A stretch of DNA of 64,000 nucleotides from Delta-02 sp964513565 (GCA_964513565.1 CAZENE010000011.1:18731-82730); one strand, 5' to 3'. Shown: positions 15,448 to 24,909, numbered from the stretch's first letter. Program-made: numbers and translations. Notes: generated by a model from the sequence alone, not told the origin.

Positions 15448-16588
15448 GATCTGTACGGTCACAGGAAGCAGGGCCGATTATGGCCTGCTATACTGGATAA
15501 TAAAAGGCATTTCGGAAGACCCGGATCTGGAGCTTCAAATCGTTGCGACAGGTATGCATCTATCTCCCGAATTCGGGTATACCGTGCAGGTGATCCTGGA
15601 TGATGGGTTTACAGTCCATAAACAGGTAGAAATGCTACTGTCGGGGGACTCCGCCGAAAGCATCACCAAGTCGATCGGTCTCGGGGTTATGGGCTTTGCA
15701 GATGCTTTTCGGGATCTAAAACCGGATATTATTGTCGTCCTAGGAGATCGCTTTGAAATATTTTCGGCAGTTCAGGCAGCTTTGATAGCGCGGATCCCCG
15801 TTGCGCATATCGCCGGAGGCGACGTTACCGAAGGCGCTTACGATGAAGCGATGCGGCACGCTATTACGAAAATGTCGCATCTTCACTTTGCAACGAACGA
15901 AGCAGCGACAATGCGATTGCAACAGCTTGGCGAGGATCCCGGCCATGTCTATAATGTGGGAAGTCCTGGTATAGACTACATCCGCAGGATGATATTTCTG
16001 ACTCGTGACGAACTTGAAAAGGACCTGAACATAAAATTTCTGAAGCGGAATTTCCTTGTCACATTTCACCCGTCGACCCTGGACCCCGAGCATCCAGGAA
16101 AACAATTTGCCCAGGTTCTCAAGGCGCTCGATCATTTTCCGGAAACGGGCATTGTTTTTACGCGGACAAATGCCGATAGTAACGGCCGAACAATAAATAG
16201 AACTATTGATGATTACCTTTCAACGCATTCCAATGCTTACTGCTTTACATCATTAGGCCAGCTTCGATACTTGAGTCTGATCAACGAGGTCGATGCAGTT
16301 GTGGGTAATTCATCGAGCGGCCTGTATGAGGTCCCTTCCCTGCATAAACCGACAGTGAATATAGGAGACAGGCAGAAAGGAAGGTTAATGGCCGAATCAG
16401 TCATAAGTTGTCCTTCAAAAGCAGGCGAAATTGAAAATGCCCTGTGGCGCGCCCTGAATATGGATTGTTCGGCGGTGAGAAATCCTTACGGCGATGGATA
16501 TGCTTCCGAAAGAATAATTGCGATACTTAAGGATATCAAGAACCCGGAAACTTTTATCCTAAAGCGTTTTCACGATTTGGTGCAATGA
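15440..16588 (+). CDS. legG: hydrolysing NDP-sugar 2-epimerase, LegG/NeuC type
   Basis: 382-residue GT-B-fold enzyme of the NeuC/LegG family. It opens TVTGSRADYGLL and has VVLGDRFEIF, HIAGGDVTEGAYDEAMRHAITKMSHLHF and the nucleotide-binding VGNSSSGLYEVPS. Enzymes of this family release the nucleotide and epimerise C2 to give the free ManNAc-like sugar (in this pathway 2,4-diacetamido-2,4,6-trideoxymannose). It overlaps legC by 8 bases and legI by 4, within the tight cassette. Confidence 0.88.
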   Translation: MRKICTVTGSRADYGLLYWIIKGISEDPDLELQIVATGMHLSPEFGYTVQVILDDGFTVHKQVEMLLSGDSAESITKSIGLGVMGFADAFRDLKPDIIVVLGDRFEIFSAVQAALIARIPVAHIAGGDVTEGAYDEAMRHAITKMSHLHFATNEAATMRLQQLGEDPGHVYNVGSPGIDYIRRMIFLTRDELEKDLNIKFLKRNFLVTFHPSTLDPEHPGKQFAQVLKALDHFPETGIVFTRTNADSNGRTINRTIDDYLSTHSNAYCFTSLGQLRYLSLINEVDAVVGNSSSGLYEVPSLHKPTVNIGDRQKGRLMAESVISCPSKAGEIENALWRALNMDCSAVRNPYGDGYASERIIAILKDIKNPETFILKRFHDLVQ

Positions 16589-17679
16589 AAAAAAACAGGA
16601 CCTTTATAATAGCTGAAGCCGGCGTAAATCATAACGGTTCTCTGGATCTGGCAAAGGAACTTATTGATATAGCAGCTTCAGCGCATGCAGATGCCATTAA
16701 ATTTCAAACTTTCATCGCAGAAAATATAGTACTGAAAAATGCGCCGATTGCCGGGTATCAGAAAAAATCGGGTACGAATGAAAGCCAGTATGCGTTATTA
16801 AAAACACTGCAACTCGATGAAGAAGCGCATCATATTCTGGCGGCTTATTGCAGGGAAAGAAATATTGAATTTCTCTCGACGGCCTTTGATAGAGAAAGTC
16901 TCGACATGCTCGTAAATAAATTAAAGATCCGGCGTATAAAAATACCCTCCGGTGAAATAACAAATGGACCACTCCTCCTTCAGGCCGCCCGGACGGGTAA
17001 GCCGATCATTCTGTCAACGGGCATGAGCACCTTGAACGAGATAAAGGAAGCGCTTGGCGTATTGGCCTTTAGGTATACGGATCGAATCAGCAGACCATCC
17101 AGAAGAAATTTCCGGAATGCGTTCATGTCGGAGATGGGGCAGAAGGCGATCCGCAGGAACGTCACACTTCTTCATTGCACCACCGAATATCCGGCCCCTC
17201 CCGACGAGATCAACCTTCGCGCTATCGTGACATTAAGATCAAAGTTTGGGACACGGGTCGGTTTTTCCGACCATTCCGCGGGAATATATGCCGCCTTCAG
17301 TGCTGTTGCAATTGGCGCGTCGGTCATAGAAAAGCATTTTACGCTCGATAAAAACCTTCCGGGCCCTGACCACCAGGCATCTCTCGAAGCGGATGAATTA
17401 AGCGAAATGGTACGGGCAATACGGTTGGTTGAACGATATCTCGGAGATAGTAAAAAAATTCCGACTATCTCAGAATTAAAAAACCGTGATATTGTCCGGA
17501 AAAGCATCATTGCTGATCGACCTATCGAAAAAGACAGCCTGTTCTCCGATGCAGACCTGGCGTGTAAGAGGCCTGCATCCGGGTTATCCCCGATGATGTA
17601 CTGGGACATCCTGGGGAAAGCGGCCACCAGGAATTATAAGAAAAACGATTTTATTGTACTGAATGAAGAAAAAACCTGA
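16585..17679 (+). CDS. legI: N,N'-diacetyllegionaminate synthase (NeuB family)
   Basis: 364-residue PEP-dependent nonulosonate synthase. The TIM barrel shows IAEAGVNHNGSLDLAK, AIKFQTF, KIPSGEITNGPL, STGMSTLNEI, HCTTEYPAPPDEINL, GFSDHSAG and IEKHFTLDKNLPGPDH with the metal and PEP ligands. A C-terminal SAF/antifreeze-like domain (about 300-360, RKSIIADRPIEK) completes it as in NeuB. It condenses PEP with the mannose-configured sugar made by LegG. LegI rather than sialic acid synthase is inferred from the surrounding leg genes. Overlaps at both ends indicate translational coupling. Confidence 0.88.
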   Translation: MKKNRTFIIAEAGVNHNGSLDLAKELIDIAASAHADAIKFQTFIAENIVLKNAPIAGYQKKSGTNESQYALLKTLQLDEEAHHILAAYCRERNIEFLSTAFDRESLDMLVNKLKIRRIKIPSGEITNGPLLLQAARTGKPIILSTGMSTLNEIKEALGVLAFRYTDRISRPSRRNFRNAFMSEMGQKAIRRNVTLLHCTTEYPAPPDEINLRAIVTLRSKFGTRVGFSDHSAGIYAAFSAVAIGASVIEKHFTLDKNLPGPDHQASLEADELSEMVRAIRLVERYLGDSKKIPTISELKNRDIVRKSIIADRPIEKDSLFSDADLACKRPASGLSPMMYWDILGKAATRNYKKNDFIVLNEEKT

Positions 17680-18307
17680 TCATCGTTCGATTATTATCCT
17701 TGCGGCGGGCGGGCACGCCAAGGTCGCAATAGATATCCTTCTTCTGACGAAAATGAAAATTCTCGGTATCGTCGAGACTGATCCGTCCCTGATCGGAAAG
17801 AAAGTCTTGGGTATTCCTGTGTTAGAAATGGAAGACAGGGTGTATGAATATGCACCTGATAAGGTGAATCTCGTCAACGGTCTTGGTGGGATGGTAAGCA
17901 CGGCTTCGAGGCAAGCTCTTTTCGAAAAATTCAAGAAGTCGGGATATTGTTTCGCCAGTATCGTCCATCCATCTGCAATAATTGGACAGGAGGTCGCCTT
18001 ATCAGAAGGGGCCCAGATCATGGCCGGAGTGATTATTCAACCGGGGACAACAATTGGTGTTAATTCGATCGTGAATACCGGGGTATCAATTGATCACGAT
18101 TGCAGAGTAGGGCAGCATGTTCATGTTGCCCCAGGGGTGACTCTTTGCGGTGGTGTTGTTATAGAGGATGGGGCATTTATCGGGAGCGCCGCGGTAATCA
18201 CTCCCGGTACAATCGTAAAAAAAGGCTCTTTCATAAAAGCCGGTGCATTGGTGACCGATCACGGGAACAATTATCATCGGCATGCCGGAAATGTTGAGGT
18301 AGATTGA
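17663..18307 (+). CDS. legH: sugar O/N-acetyltransferase, NeuD/LegH type
   Basis: 214-residue left-handed beta-helix acetyltransferase of the NeuD/PglD/LegH group. An N-terminal Rossmann-like domain opens with IILAAGGHAKVAIDIL and a hexapeptide-repeat helix follows from about 100, with the catalytic histidine region TGVSIDHDCRVGQHVHVAPG. In the legionaminic pathway LegH acetylates the C4 amine placed by LegC. It overlaps legI by 17 bases and the next gene begins one base after its stop. A paralogue (PglD) lies at 52285. Confidence 0.82.
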   Translation: MKKKPDHRSIIILAAGGHAKVAIDILLLTKMKILGIVETDPSLIGKKVLGIPVLEMEDRVYEYAPDKVNLVNGLGGMVSTASRQALFEKFKKSGYCFASIVHPSAIIGQEVALSEGAQIMAGVIIQPGTTIGVNSIVNTGVSIDHDCRVGQHVHVAPGVTLCGGVVIEDGAFIGSAAVITPGTIVKKGSFIKAGALVTDHGNNYHRHAGNVEVD

Positions 18308-18308
18308 G

Positions 18309-19394
18309 ATGGAAAAAGGCAAAGTAAAAGAATTGATGATACCGTCCAATATGAGCATTAAAGGCGCCATGAAAAAGCTTAACGAAACGGCGGAAAAAAT
18401 ACTTTTTGTGGCCGACGATAATGGGGTTCTCCTGGGCACGGTGAGTGATGGTGATGTCAGGAGGGGGATCATTAACGGACTTGATTTCGGTGAAGAGGTC
18501 CAGGGGATAATGAATAGAAATTTTATTTATATCCAGTCCGACGCCGTCAATATTGAAAAAAGTGCCCGCGAATTAATGCATATCAACGAAGTAATGCAAA
18601 TACCCGTTCTCGATCAAAGCGGTAAAATAGAGGACATTATTCTCTGGCTTGATCTGATCGATGAGAAAAAAACCATTCGACCGGTAAAATTATATCCCAA
18701 TCAGGTCGTTGTAATGGCCGGGGGCCAGGGAGTCAGACTCGATCCTTTTACGAAGATCCTGCCGAAACCGCTCATACCTATCGGACAGAAGGCGATCATA
18801 GAGCACATCATGGAACGGTTTTATAAATCCGGTTTTCACAATTTCCTGTATACCCTCAATTATAAAAAGGAATACATAAAATTATACCTGAACGAGAATG
18901 TGTATCCGTATAGAATCGATTGGGTCGAGGAAAGTGATTACCTGGGTACCGCAGGAGGCTTGTCGCTCCTTAAGGAAAAGATCACAGATACTTTTTTCGT
19001 CACCAATTGCGATTCCTTGCTCGACATAAATTTCGAGAATGTCTTGGATTGGCATAAAGAACATGAGGCGCTAATAACCATAATCGGGTGTTATAACGAG
19101 TTCAAAGTTCCTTTTGGCGTGCTTGAGTGCGCGAACAGCAGGCTTGACAGGATGCTGGAAAAACCGATACACGACATGATCATAAATACCGGGGTCTACG
19201 TTATGGAACCCCAGGTCATCGATCGAATTCCCGAAAACCGTTCGCTTAATATGAATGAACTGATCGACCGGGCCAGCCGTGAGGAGAAAATATCCGTTTA
19301 CGCAATTTCACATGGATGGCTTGATGTCGGGCAATGGGATGAATACAGAAAAGCCTTGAAATATCTGGAGCAGGATTACGACGAATTCCGATAG
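18309..19394 (+). CDS. CBS-domain nucleotidyltransferase, PtmE-like
   Basis: 361 residues in two parts. Residues 1-120 hold a CBS pair (LFVADDNGVLLGTVSDGDVRRGI and IPVLDQSGKIEDII). Residues 128-355 form a sugar-1-phosphate nucleotidyltransferase with VVMAGGQGVRLDPFTKILPKPLIPIG and the DxxLxxN-type metal region. This architecture matches PtmE of Campylobacter, which makes GDP-glucosamine for legionaminic acid. Its presence favours the GDP-linked form of the pathway. The CBS domains may sense a nucleotide, which is inference. Confidence 0.85.
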   Translation: MEKGKVKELMIPSNMSIKGAMKKLNETAEKILFVADDNGVLLGTVSDGDVRRGIINGLDFGEEVQGIMNRNFIYIQSDAVNIEKSARELMHINEVMQIPVLDQSGKIEDIILWLDLIDEKKTIRPVKLYPNQVVVMAGGQGVRLDPFTKILPKPLIPIGQKAIIEHIMERFYKSGFHNFLYTLNYKKEYIKLYLNENVYPYRIDWVEESDYLGTAGGLSLLKEKITDTFFVTNCDSLLDINFENVLDWHKEHEALITIIGCYNEFKVPFGVLECANSRLDRMLEKPIHDMIINTGVYVMEPQVIDRIPENRSLNMNELIDRASREEKISVYAISHGWLDVGQWDEYRKALKYLEQDYDEFR

Positions 19395-19409
19395 TGGTGA
19401 GCACCAATC

Positions 19410-20108
19410 ATGATTGATAACAAAAATGTTGTCTGCATAATTCCGGCGCGCGGTGGATCCAAAGGTGTCCCGCGTAAGAATATCAAGCCAATCGCCGGCC
19501 GGCCGCTCATTGCATATTCGATCGGGCATGCCTTGCAATCCCGTTATATCGATAGGACAATCGTTTCGACAGACGATCAGGAGATTGCCAATATATCACG
19601 TCAATATGGGGCCGAGATACCATTTATGCGTCCAGATCACTTATCCACCGATAGTGCCCCCACGATCGATGTATTGCGGCATACAGTGGAATGGCTGGAA
19701 AAGAATGAAAATTACGGTTGTGATATCATTGTGCTTTTGCATGCGACATCGCCTTTGAGAGATGTGTCAGATATCGATGCCTGTATCAAGCTGTTGATAG
19801 ATAAGAACGCGAATAATGTTATTTCCGTAACTGAAGCCCACGCTAATCCCTATTTTAACATGGTTGAAAAGCGCACGAGCGGTGTTCAACTTGTTAAAAA
19901 AGGAAAATTCTTTACGAGACAGGCTGCCCCTGAAATTTATGTGATAAATGGTTCGGTATACGTCTGGCGTAAAGCTACCTTGCGTAAAACCAGGAAGGTG
20001 GTGATGAAACAAAGTGAATTATATACCATGCCCAGGGAAAGATCAGTCGATATTGATAATGTCCTGGATTTCAGGATAGCCGAAATGCTGTTGTCCCAGA
20101 ATACATAA
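19410..20108 (+). CDS. legF: CMP-legionaminate (acylneuraminate) cytidylyltransferase
   Basis: 232-residue NeuA/LegF-type enzyme that activates a nonulosonic acid as its CMP sugar. It has the family's CTP-binding opening IIPARGGSKGVPRKNIKPIAGRPLI, VSTDDQEIA, LLHATSPLRDVSDID and the C-terminal PRERSVDIDNVLDF with metal-binding aspartates. Together with LegB, C, G, I and H it completes CMP-legionaminic acid. The legionaminate substrate is inferred from these neighbours. Confidence 0.88.
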   Translation: MIDNKNVVCIIPARGGSKGVPRKNIKPIAGRPLIAYSIGHALQSRYIDRTIVSTDDQEIANISRQYGAEIPFMRPDHLSTDSAPTIDVLRHTVEWLEKNENYGCDIIVLLHATSPLRDVSDIDACIKLLIDKNANNVISVTEAHANPYFNMVEKRTSGVQLVKKGKFFTRQAAPEIYVINGSVYVWRKATLRKTRKVVMKQSELYTMPRERSVDIDNVLDFRIAEMLLSQNT

Positions 20109-20134
20109 AAAAACGCCGCAACTGGAGGTGGCAA

Positions 20135-21244
20135 GTGAAGTACTGCAAGGTATGCGTAATGCCCGATACACGTCCCGGCATCTCCTTCAATGAAGAAGGT
20201 ATTTGTCAGGCCTGCATCAATTATGAACAAAGGAAGGACATCGATTGGTCTAGCCGTTATCGCGAGCTTGAAATGCTCTGCGATAAGTACAGGAGATCGA
20301 AAGGAAAGGGATACGATTGCCTGATCGCTGTGAGCGGTGGCAAGGATAGTCATTTTCAGACACATGTAATGAAGGAAAAAATGGGAATGACTCCTCTGCT
20401 TGTATCGGTCGAAGATAATTTTCCCATGACGGAAGCGGGTATTAGCAACCTTAAGAATATTTCCGAAGAATTCGGCTGCGACATAATCAGTATCAAGCCT
20501 AACATCAGGGCTCAAAAGATCATTATGCGCAAGACATTTGAAAAATATGGAAAACCGACCTGGTATATCGACAGGCTTATTTATACCTATCCGCTTCATA
20601 TGGGTGTCAAGTTCAAGATCCCGCTCATCGTTTACGGTGAGAATATTAATTTCGAATACGGTGGGGACCAAAAAGAGGAGACATATTCCGCAAAGGACCA
20701 GATCAATAATGGAGTTGCTTCCGAAATGACAACGGAAGAACTGGTATCCGACGGGATACGTGAAGAGGAGTTGTGCCTGTTGAATGCCCCCGAGCAGGAA
20801 GATATCGATGCTCTTGAGCCGGTATATCTGAGTTACTTTGTCCGTTGGAATAGTTACAAGAATTATACGTTCGCAAAGAAGAGAGGGTTCAGGGACCTGA
20901 CTCATGAATGGAAAAGAACCCATCATGTAGAAGATTTCGACCAGGTCGATAGCAGGGCCTATCTTGTACATCCCTGGATGAAGTACCCGAAGTTCGGTCA
21001 TGCCAGCGCGACCGATTACGCGGCTCGTTTCGTCCGGTACGGTTTCCTCACGCGGGACGAGGCGATCAAGCTTGTCAAGAAGCATGATCACGATATCGAT
21101 CCCAGGGCGGTCGAGGATTTTTGCAGGTTCCTGGGATATTCCAAGCGTGAATTCTGGGATATTGTCGAGAAATTTTACAATCCGGAATTATTTGAAAAAG
21201 ACCAGAATGGCGTCTGGAGATTGAAAATACCTGTAGGTCAATAA
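20135..21244 (+). CDS. N-acetyl sugar amidotransferase, WbpG/PseA-like
   Basis: 369-residue PP-loop ATPase of the N-acetyl sugar amidotransferase family, which turns an acetamido group into an acetamidino group. The N-terminal zinc ribbon uses C4/C7 and C24/C27, and the ATP loop SGGKDS is at 67-72. The GTG start is set by GGAGGT (20124-20129), 5 bases before it. It lies directly after legF, so a legionaminic acid derivative is the likely target. No HisH or HisF partner is adjacent; one pair exists beside the second family member at 58312 and might serve both. Confidence 0.85.
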   Translation: MKYCKVCVMPDTRPGISFNEEGICQACINYEQRKDIDWSSRYRELEMLCDKYRRSKGKGYDCLIAVSGGKDSHFQTHVMKEKMGMTPLLVSVEDNFPMTEAGISNLKNISEEFGCDIISIKPNIRAQKIIMRKTFEKYGKPTWYIDRLIYTYPLHMGVKFKIPLIVYGENINFEYGGDQKEETYSAKDQINNGVASEMTTEELVSDGIREEELCLLNAPEQEDIDALEPVYLSYFVRWNSYKNYTFAKKRGFRDLTHEWKRTHHVEDFDQVDSRAYLVHPWMKYPKFGHASATDYAARFVRYGFLTRDEAIKLVKKHDHDIDPRAVEDFCRFLGYSKREFWDIVEKFYNPELFEKDQNGVWRLKIPVGQ

Positions 21245-21246
21245 TT

Positions 21247-22218
21247 ATGAGAAAGAATGTCTTTGTGATAGGCGCAGGACAACTGGGAAGCAGGCATCTC
21301 CAGGCCCTTAAATCGGTTTCGATACCGCTCAAGATAAGCGTGGTTGATCCTTCTCCTGATTCCTTGAGCCTGTCAAAGGAACGATACGAAGGCCTTCCGG
21401 AGATCCATAATCACGAGATTAATTATTGTGCCACGATACCGCCTTTTAAGAAGGTCGATCTTGCCATCATAGCATCCAATTCGGATACGCGCAGATCGAT
21501 CATTGAGGGATTGTTGTCCGGCAGTCAAGTTGATTACATGGTTCTCGAAAAGATCCTGTTCAATAAGAAAGAAGATTATCTGGTCGTGGCCGGGCTTTTG
21601 CGGGAAAACAAAGTAAAGGCATGGGTCGATTGCAGCATGCGGACCATGCCTTTCTATCATGGGATAAATTCGTATTTTGGGTCCGAACCCTTTGTTTACA
21701 CGGTGACAGGAAGCCAGTATGGCCTGGTAACTAATTCTATCCATTATATCGATCATATGGCTTTTTTATCGGGATGCTTGGATTATGAATTGGACACCTC
21801 CATGCTTGATCTTCCCGCTGTTCCCAGCAAGCGCAAAGGCTTTCTGGAATTGAACGGGACTTTGTCAGTCAAATTCTCTCATGGCTGTCAGGGGAGTTTC
21901 ACCTGTTTCGCCGACGGTAGTTTGCCCGTCATGCTGGAGATAATGTCGCCTAAAGCAAGGATCGTTTCTCGGGAATGGGAAGGGAAAGCCTGGGTCTCCG
22001 AAGCGAAAGAGAACTGGGCCTGGAAAGAGATAGAGGCCAAGATACCTTACCAGAGCCAAATGACGGCAATGGTGGTTGAGGCGATATTTCGGGACGGAAG
22101 TAGTCATCTCGTGGAATATAGTGATTCCATGAAATTGCACATACCCCTGCTGGAAAGGTTGAAAGATCACCTCAACAGGAATAGCAGGATAAAATATGAT
22201 CATTATCCTTTCACCTGA
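21247..22218 (+). CDS. Gfo/Idh/MocA-like oxidoreductase, divergent
   Basis: 323 residues with an N-terminal Rossmann fold (VFVIGAGQLGSRHLQAL) and a GFO/IDH/MocA-type C-terminal region. The motif usually reading EKP appears as LEKILFNKKED, so the lysine is kept but the proline is lost. SIHYIDHMAFLSG supplies the usual histidine/aspartate helix. It could be an NAD(P)-dependent sugar dehydrogenase, but the altered motif makes activity uncertain. It begins 2 bases after the amidotransferase and, with the next two genes, forms an unexplained trio. Confidence 0.65.
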   Translation: MRKNVFVIGAGQLGSRHLQALKSVSIPLKISVVDPSPDSLSLSKERYEGLPEIHNHEINYCATIPPFKKVDLAIIASNSDTRRSIIEGLLSGSQVDYMVLEKILFNKKEDYLVVAGLLRENKVKAWVDCSMRTMPFYHGINSYFGSEPFVYTVTGSQYGLVTNSIHYIDHMAFLSGCLDYELDTSMLDLPAVPSKRKGFLELNGTLSVKFSHGCQGSFTCFADGSLPVMLEIMSPKARIVSREWEGKAWVSEAKENWAWKEIEAKIPYQSQMTAMVVEAIFRDGSSHLVEYSDSMKLHIPLLERLKDHLNRNSRIKYDHYPFT

Positions 22219-22238
22219 GGACAGATTGATCTCAAGCC

Positions 22239-22922
22239 ATGGATGAGTTTATTCTGGAAGATCTCGATAATAGTTTTCTCGCCTTTACGGTAAAAGATTT
22301 CATCAATTACGGGACATTCCAGGTCGAATCTTCATGTATGGTGAACGACCTTGCGGGCAAAAGAAAATATTATCTCCTATCCCCGGTCATGGCATGCAAT
22401 GTTTACGGAAAGGATGGACTTATCAAGACTCCCTCCTATATTTACCAGGCCGTGTTTTCCGATCGTCATTACAAGATATTCAGGACATATCTCCCTGATA
22501 TGCGGCCCGATAATTCGTGGGGTCGGCTGGAAGAACTATTTGAGGACATTACAACGGGGATTAAAACGTGCGCCATGACATTGCTGGAAAACAATGAAGC
22601 AGTAATAAGATCTGTCCAGGAAAACAGGAAAATTTACGGCACGCTTAATTATCAGGAATACATCGGCAAAAATGAACGGGATATCTTTATCACTTTCCCG
22701 GTGAAGCATATCAATGTTCATCCGCCGAAGAATATGTTTCAGGTGGAGACCGGGACGATCGCCGTACCATACCTGTCCGAAGGACGCGGGTCGGAGTGTG
22801 GTTCATTTGAGTTATGCTTCATAGCATTCCAAAAAAGAAATAGAGTTGAATTTTCAAAAGTTCCCGATACGACAGTATTGCGAAAAACATGCCGGGTGGA
22901 ATTATATGCTTATAATTCATGA
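22239..22922 (+). CDS. protein of unknown function between two Gfo/Idh genes
   Basis: 227 residues, soluble, no signal peptide or membrane segment and no motif I recognise. It opens MDEFILEDLDNSFLAF and contains a long acidic helix (about 90-125) and a beta-rich C-terminal third. Base composition and short spacing match its neighbours. The stop overlaps an upstream-frame ATG of the next gene. Because it is flanked by two Gfo/Idh-like genes it may act with them on the same sugar, but nothing in the sequence says how. Confidence 0.6.
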   Translation: MDEFILEDLDNSFLAFTVKDFINYGTFQVESSCMVNDLAGKRKYYLLSPVMACNVYGKDGLIKTPSYIYQAVFSDRHYKIFRTYLPDMRPDNSWGRLEELFEDITTGIKTCAMTLLENNEAVIRSVQENRKIYGTLNYQEYIGKNERDIFITFPVKHINVHPPKNMFQVETGTIAVPYLSEGRGSECGSFELCFIAFQKRNRVEFSKVPDTTVLRKTCRVELYAYNS

Positions 22923-22939
22923 TGGAAAAGGGAGGTGAC

Positions 22940-23881
22940 ATGCATAAGATCCTGCTTTTGGGTGCTGGCCCGATGGCTGCTGAATATTCGAAGGTTTTGA
23001 AAGCGTTGGACGTGCCCTTCGATACCATAGGCCGCGGTGAGGTATCGGCCGCCAATTTTACACGCGAGACAAACATGCCGGTAATAACGGGGGGATTTCA
23101 AAACTACATTGAGTCCGGTCAGGCCATACCCGATAAAGCAATCGTGGCAGTCAGCGAAAAACAATTAGGGATCACAACTCTGAATTTATTGCAGAGGGAT
23201 GTCCGGTCAATTCTGGTCGAAAAACCAGGAGGTTTCGACCTTGAAGAGATAACTGCCGTTGCTGAAGAGTGTGAAAGGAAAGAAGCCCAGGTTTATGTGG
23301 CATATAACAGGCGCTTTTACGCATCGGTCCGGAAAGCATGGGAAATAATCAACGATGATGGGGGTGTGACCTCTTTTTCCTTTGAATTTACTGAATGGAG
23401 CCATGTCATCAGGGAGATACCTAAAGAAGAAGGAGTCAAGGCAGAATGGTTCCTGCATAATTCTACACATGTTATCGACCTGGCCTTCTTCCTCGGTGGA
23501 AAACCGAGGACAATGAGTTGCTACAAGGCCGGGAGTCTGGATTGGCATCCATCGGGATCAATTTATGCCGGGGCTGGCATTTCGGAGACCGGCGCTCTTT
23601 TTTCATATCAGGCAAACTGGGAAGCACCCGGAAGATGGGGAGTTGAATTTCTGACAAAAAGACACAGGCTCATATTCAGACCGCTTGAAAAGCTGCAAGT
23701 ACAGAATATAGGAAGCGTTGCGATACAGGAACTCCCGATGGACGATCATCTTGATACCAGGTTTAAACCTGGATTATATCAACAGATCAGGGCGTTCGTG
23801 GAGAAAGATACGAGGAATCTAATAACCATTTCCGAGCATCTCAAGAACATGGATTATTATCAGATGATCCGAAATGGATAA
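22940..23881 (+). CDS. Gfo/Idh/MocA family oxidoreductase
   Basis: 313-residue NAD(P)-dependent oxidoreductase: LLLGAGPMAAEY Rossmann loop, the catalytic EKP triad in VEKPGGFDLEEI, AYNRRFYASVRKAW, and HNSTHVIDLAFFLGG with the conserved Asp-His helix. The start at 22940 is preferred because GGAGGTGA (22931-22938) precedes it directly; the in-frame ATG at 22919 has no such site. Probable role is oxidation or reduction of a nucleotide sugar or nonulosonate of the cluster. Substrate unknown. Confidence 0.78.
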   Translation: MHKILLLGAGPMAAEYSKVLKALDVPFDTIGRGEVSAANFTRETNMPVITGGFQNYIESGQAIPDKAIVAVSEKQLGITTLNLLQRDVRSILVEKPGGFDLEEITAVAEECERKEAQVYVAYNRRFYASVRKAWEIINDDGGVTSFSFEFTEWSHVIREIPKEEGVKAEWFLHNSTHVIDLAFFLGGKPRTMSCYKAGSLDWHPSGSIYAGAGISETGALFSYQANWEAPGRWGVEFLTKRHRLIFRPLEKLQVQNIGSVAIQELPMDDHLDTRFKPGLYQQIRAFVEKDTRNLITISEHLKNMDYYQMIRNG

Positions 23882-23912
23882 CAGGTAATCACCGGGTTTT
23901 TATTCCCTTTTG

Positions 23913-24908
23913 ATGAAGTTACAGGACAAAATATCAGAATGCATTGTCTGTCACGGTTCGACCTTCGAGTCTATCTATAAGGTGAATGATGCCAACCAGG
24001 GCGTGGAAGGAAGCTGGGACCTCATGGTTTGTAAAAACTGCGGGCTAGGTTTTATTGAACCATTCCCGTCTCAGGACCAGATAGCTACTTTTTACAATCT
24101 GGATTTTTATACGGCCGACGGACAGCGATTTCAAGGTTGGATAGAATATCTGCGTAATCTGTTAGCCCGGATACGCGGACAACATCTCAACCGCATTATT
24201 CCCGGGAAAGGCCGCCTTTTGGATTATGGGGCCGGTACGGGACATTTCGCTCAGGCACAACGGAAAAGAGGCTGGGATGTTTATGCATTCGACCCTTACA
24301 GTAGCAGGGCCGACGGGGAATATTGCGAGATTGAAGGGGATGCAATACGGCTCAAATTTCCCGATAATTATTTCGATGCGGTTACTCTGTGGTATGTTAT
24401 CGAACATCTGCGCGACCCCGATGCGGCCATCGCGGAATTCAAACGTGTCTTGAAACCGGGTGGAGTTCTGCTCCTTGCCCAGCAGGATTTCGGAAGCATA
24501 CAGGCAAAAGTGTTTGGGCCGCGGTGGCTCATCCTCGACCCACCCCGTCATATATGGCAGTTCAGTGAAGTAAACCTGTCAAAGCTCGCCGCACGACATG
24601 GATTCACAAAACGCATGGTGACTCATTCTTCAATTGAACTCGGGCCATTCACAATTCTCCAGAGCATATTGAATTCCATACTCGGCAATGAAAACTACTT
24701 GTTCTGTTTTTTAAAAAATGGCAGTCTGCGATCCCTTAATGGAAAGAAATTGCCCTTGGGACGCTCTTTAGCCAGTATATTATTGAGTTTTGTATTTTTA
24801 CCGATATCGATTATTATCTATTACACTCTATTGCTATTTAAATCGGGGGATATTTTCACACTTTATATGACACGTGAAAACAAACAAGAAATGACTCAAG
24901 AGATTTAA
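23913..24908 (+). CDS. class I SAM methyltransferase with zinc ribbon and C-terminal membrane segment
   Basis: 331 residues. A zinc ribbon uses C10/C13 and C40/C43 (CIVC, CKNC), followed by the SAM-binding fold with LLDYGAGTGHFA, AVTLWYVIEHLRDP and LKPGGVLLL. The last third has a hydrophobic stretch (about 285-315) likely to anchor it to the membrane. Such zinc-ribbon methyltransferases are common in glycan clusters and may methylate sugar hydroxyls or lipid-linked glycans. The ATG at 23913 follows a TTG that could also initiate. Target unknown. Confidence 0.78.
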   Translation: MKLQDKISECIVCHGSTFESIYKVNDANQGVEGSWDLMVCKNCGLGFIEPFPSQDQIATFYNLDFYTADGQRFQGWIEYLRNLLARIRGQHLNRIIPGKGRLLDYGAGTGHFAQAQRKRGWDVYAFDPYSSRADGEYCEIEGDAIRLKFPDNYFDAVTLWYVIEHLRDPDAAIAEFKRVLKPGGVLLLAQQDFGSIQAKVFGPRWLILDPPRHIWQFSEVNLSKLAARHGFTKRMVTHSSIELGPFTILQSILNSILGNENYLFCFLKNGSLRSLNGKKLPLGRSLASILLSFVFLPISIIIYYTLLLFKSGDIFTLYMTRENKQEMTQEI

Positions 24909-24909
24909 A

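Noticed and set aside
19937..21091. 384-residue open frame on the minus strand opposite legF and the amidotransferase
   Set aside because: It is antisense to two well-supported genes, has no family features, and such long shadows are common in this composition.
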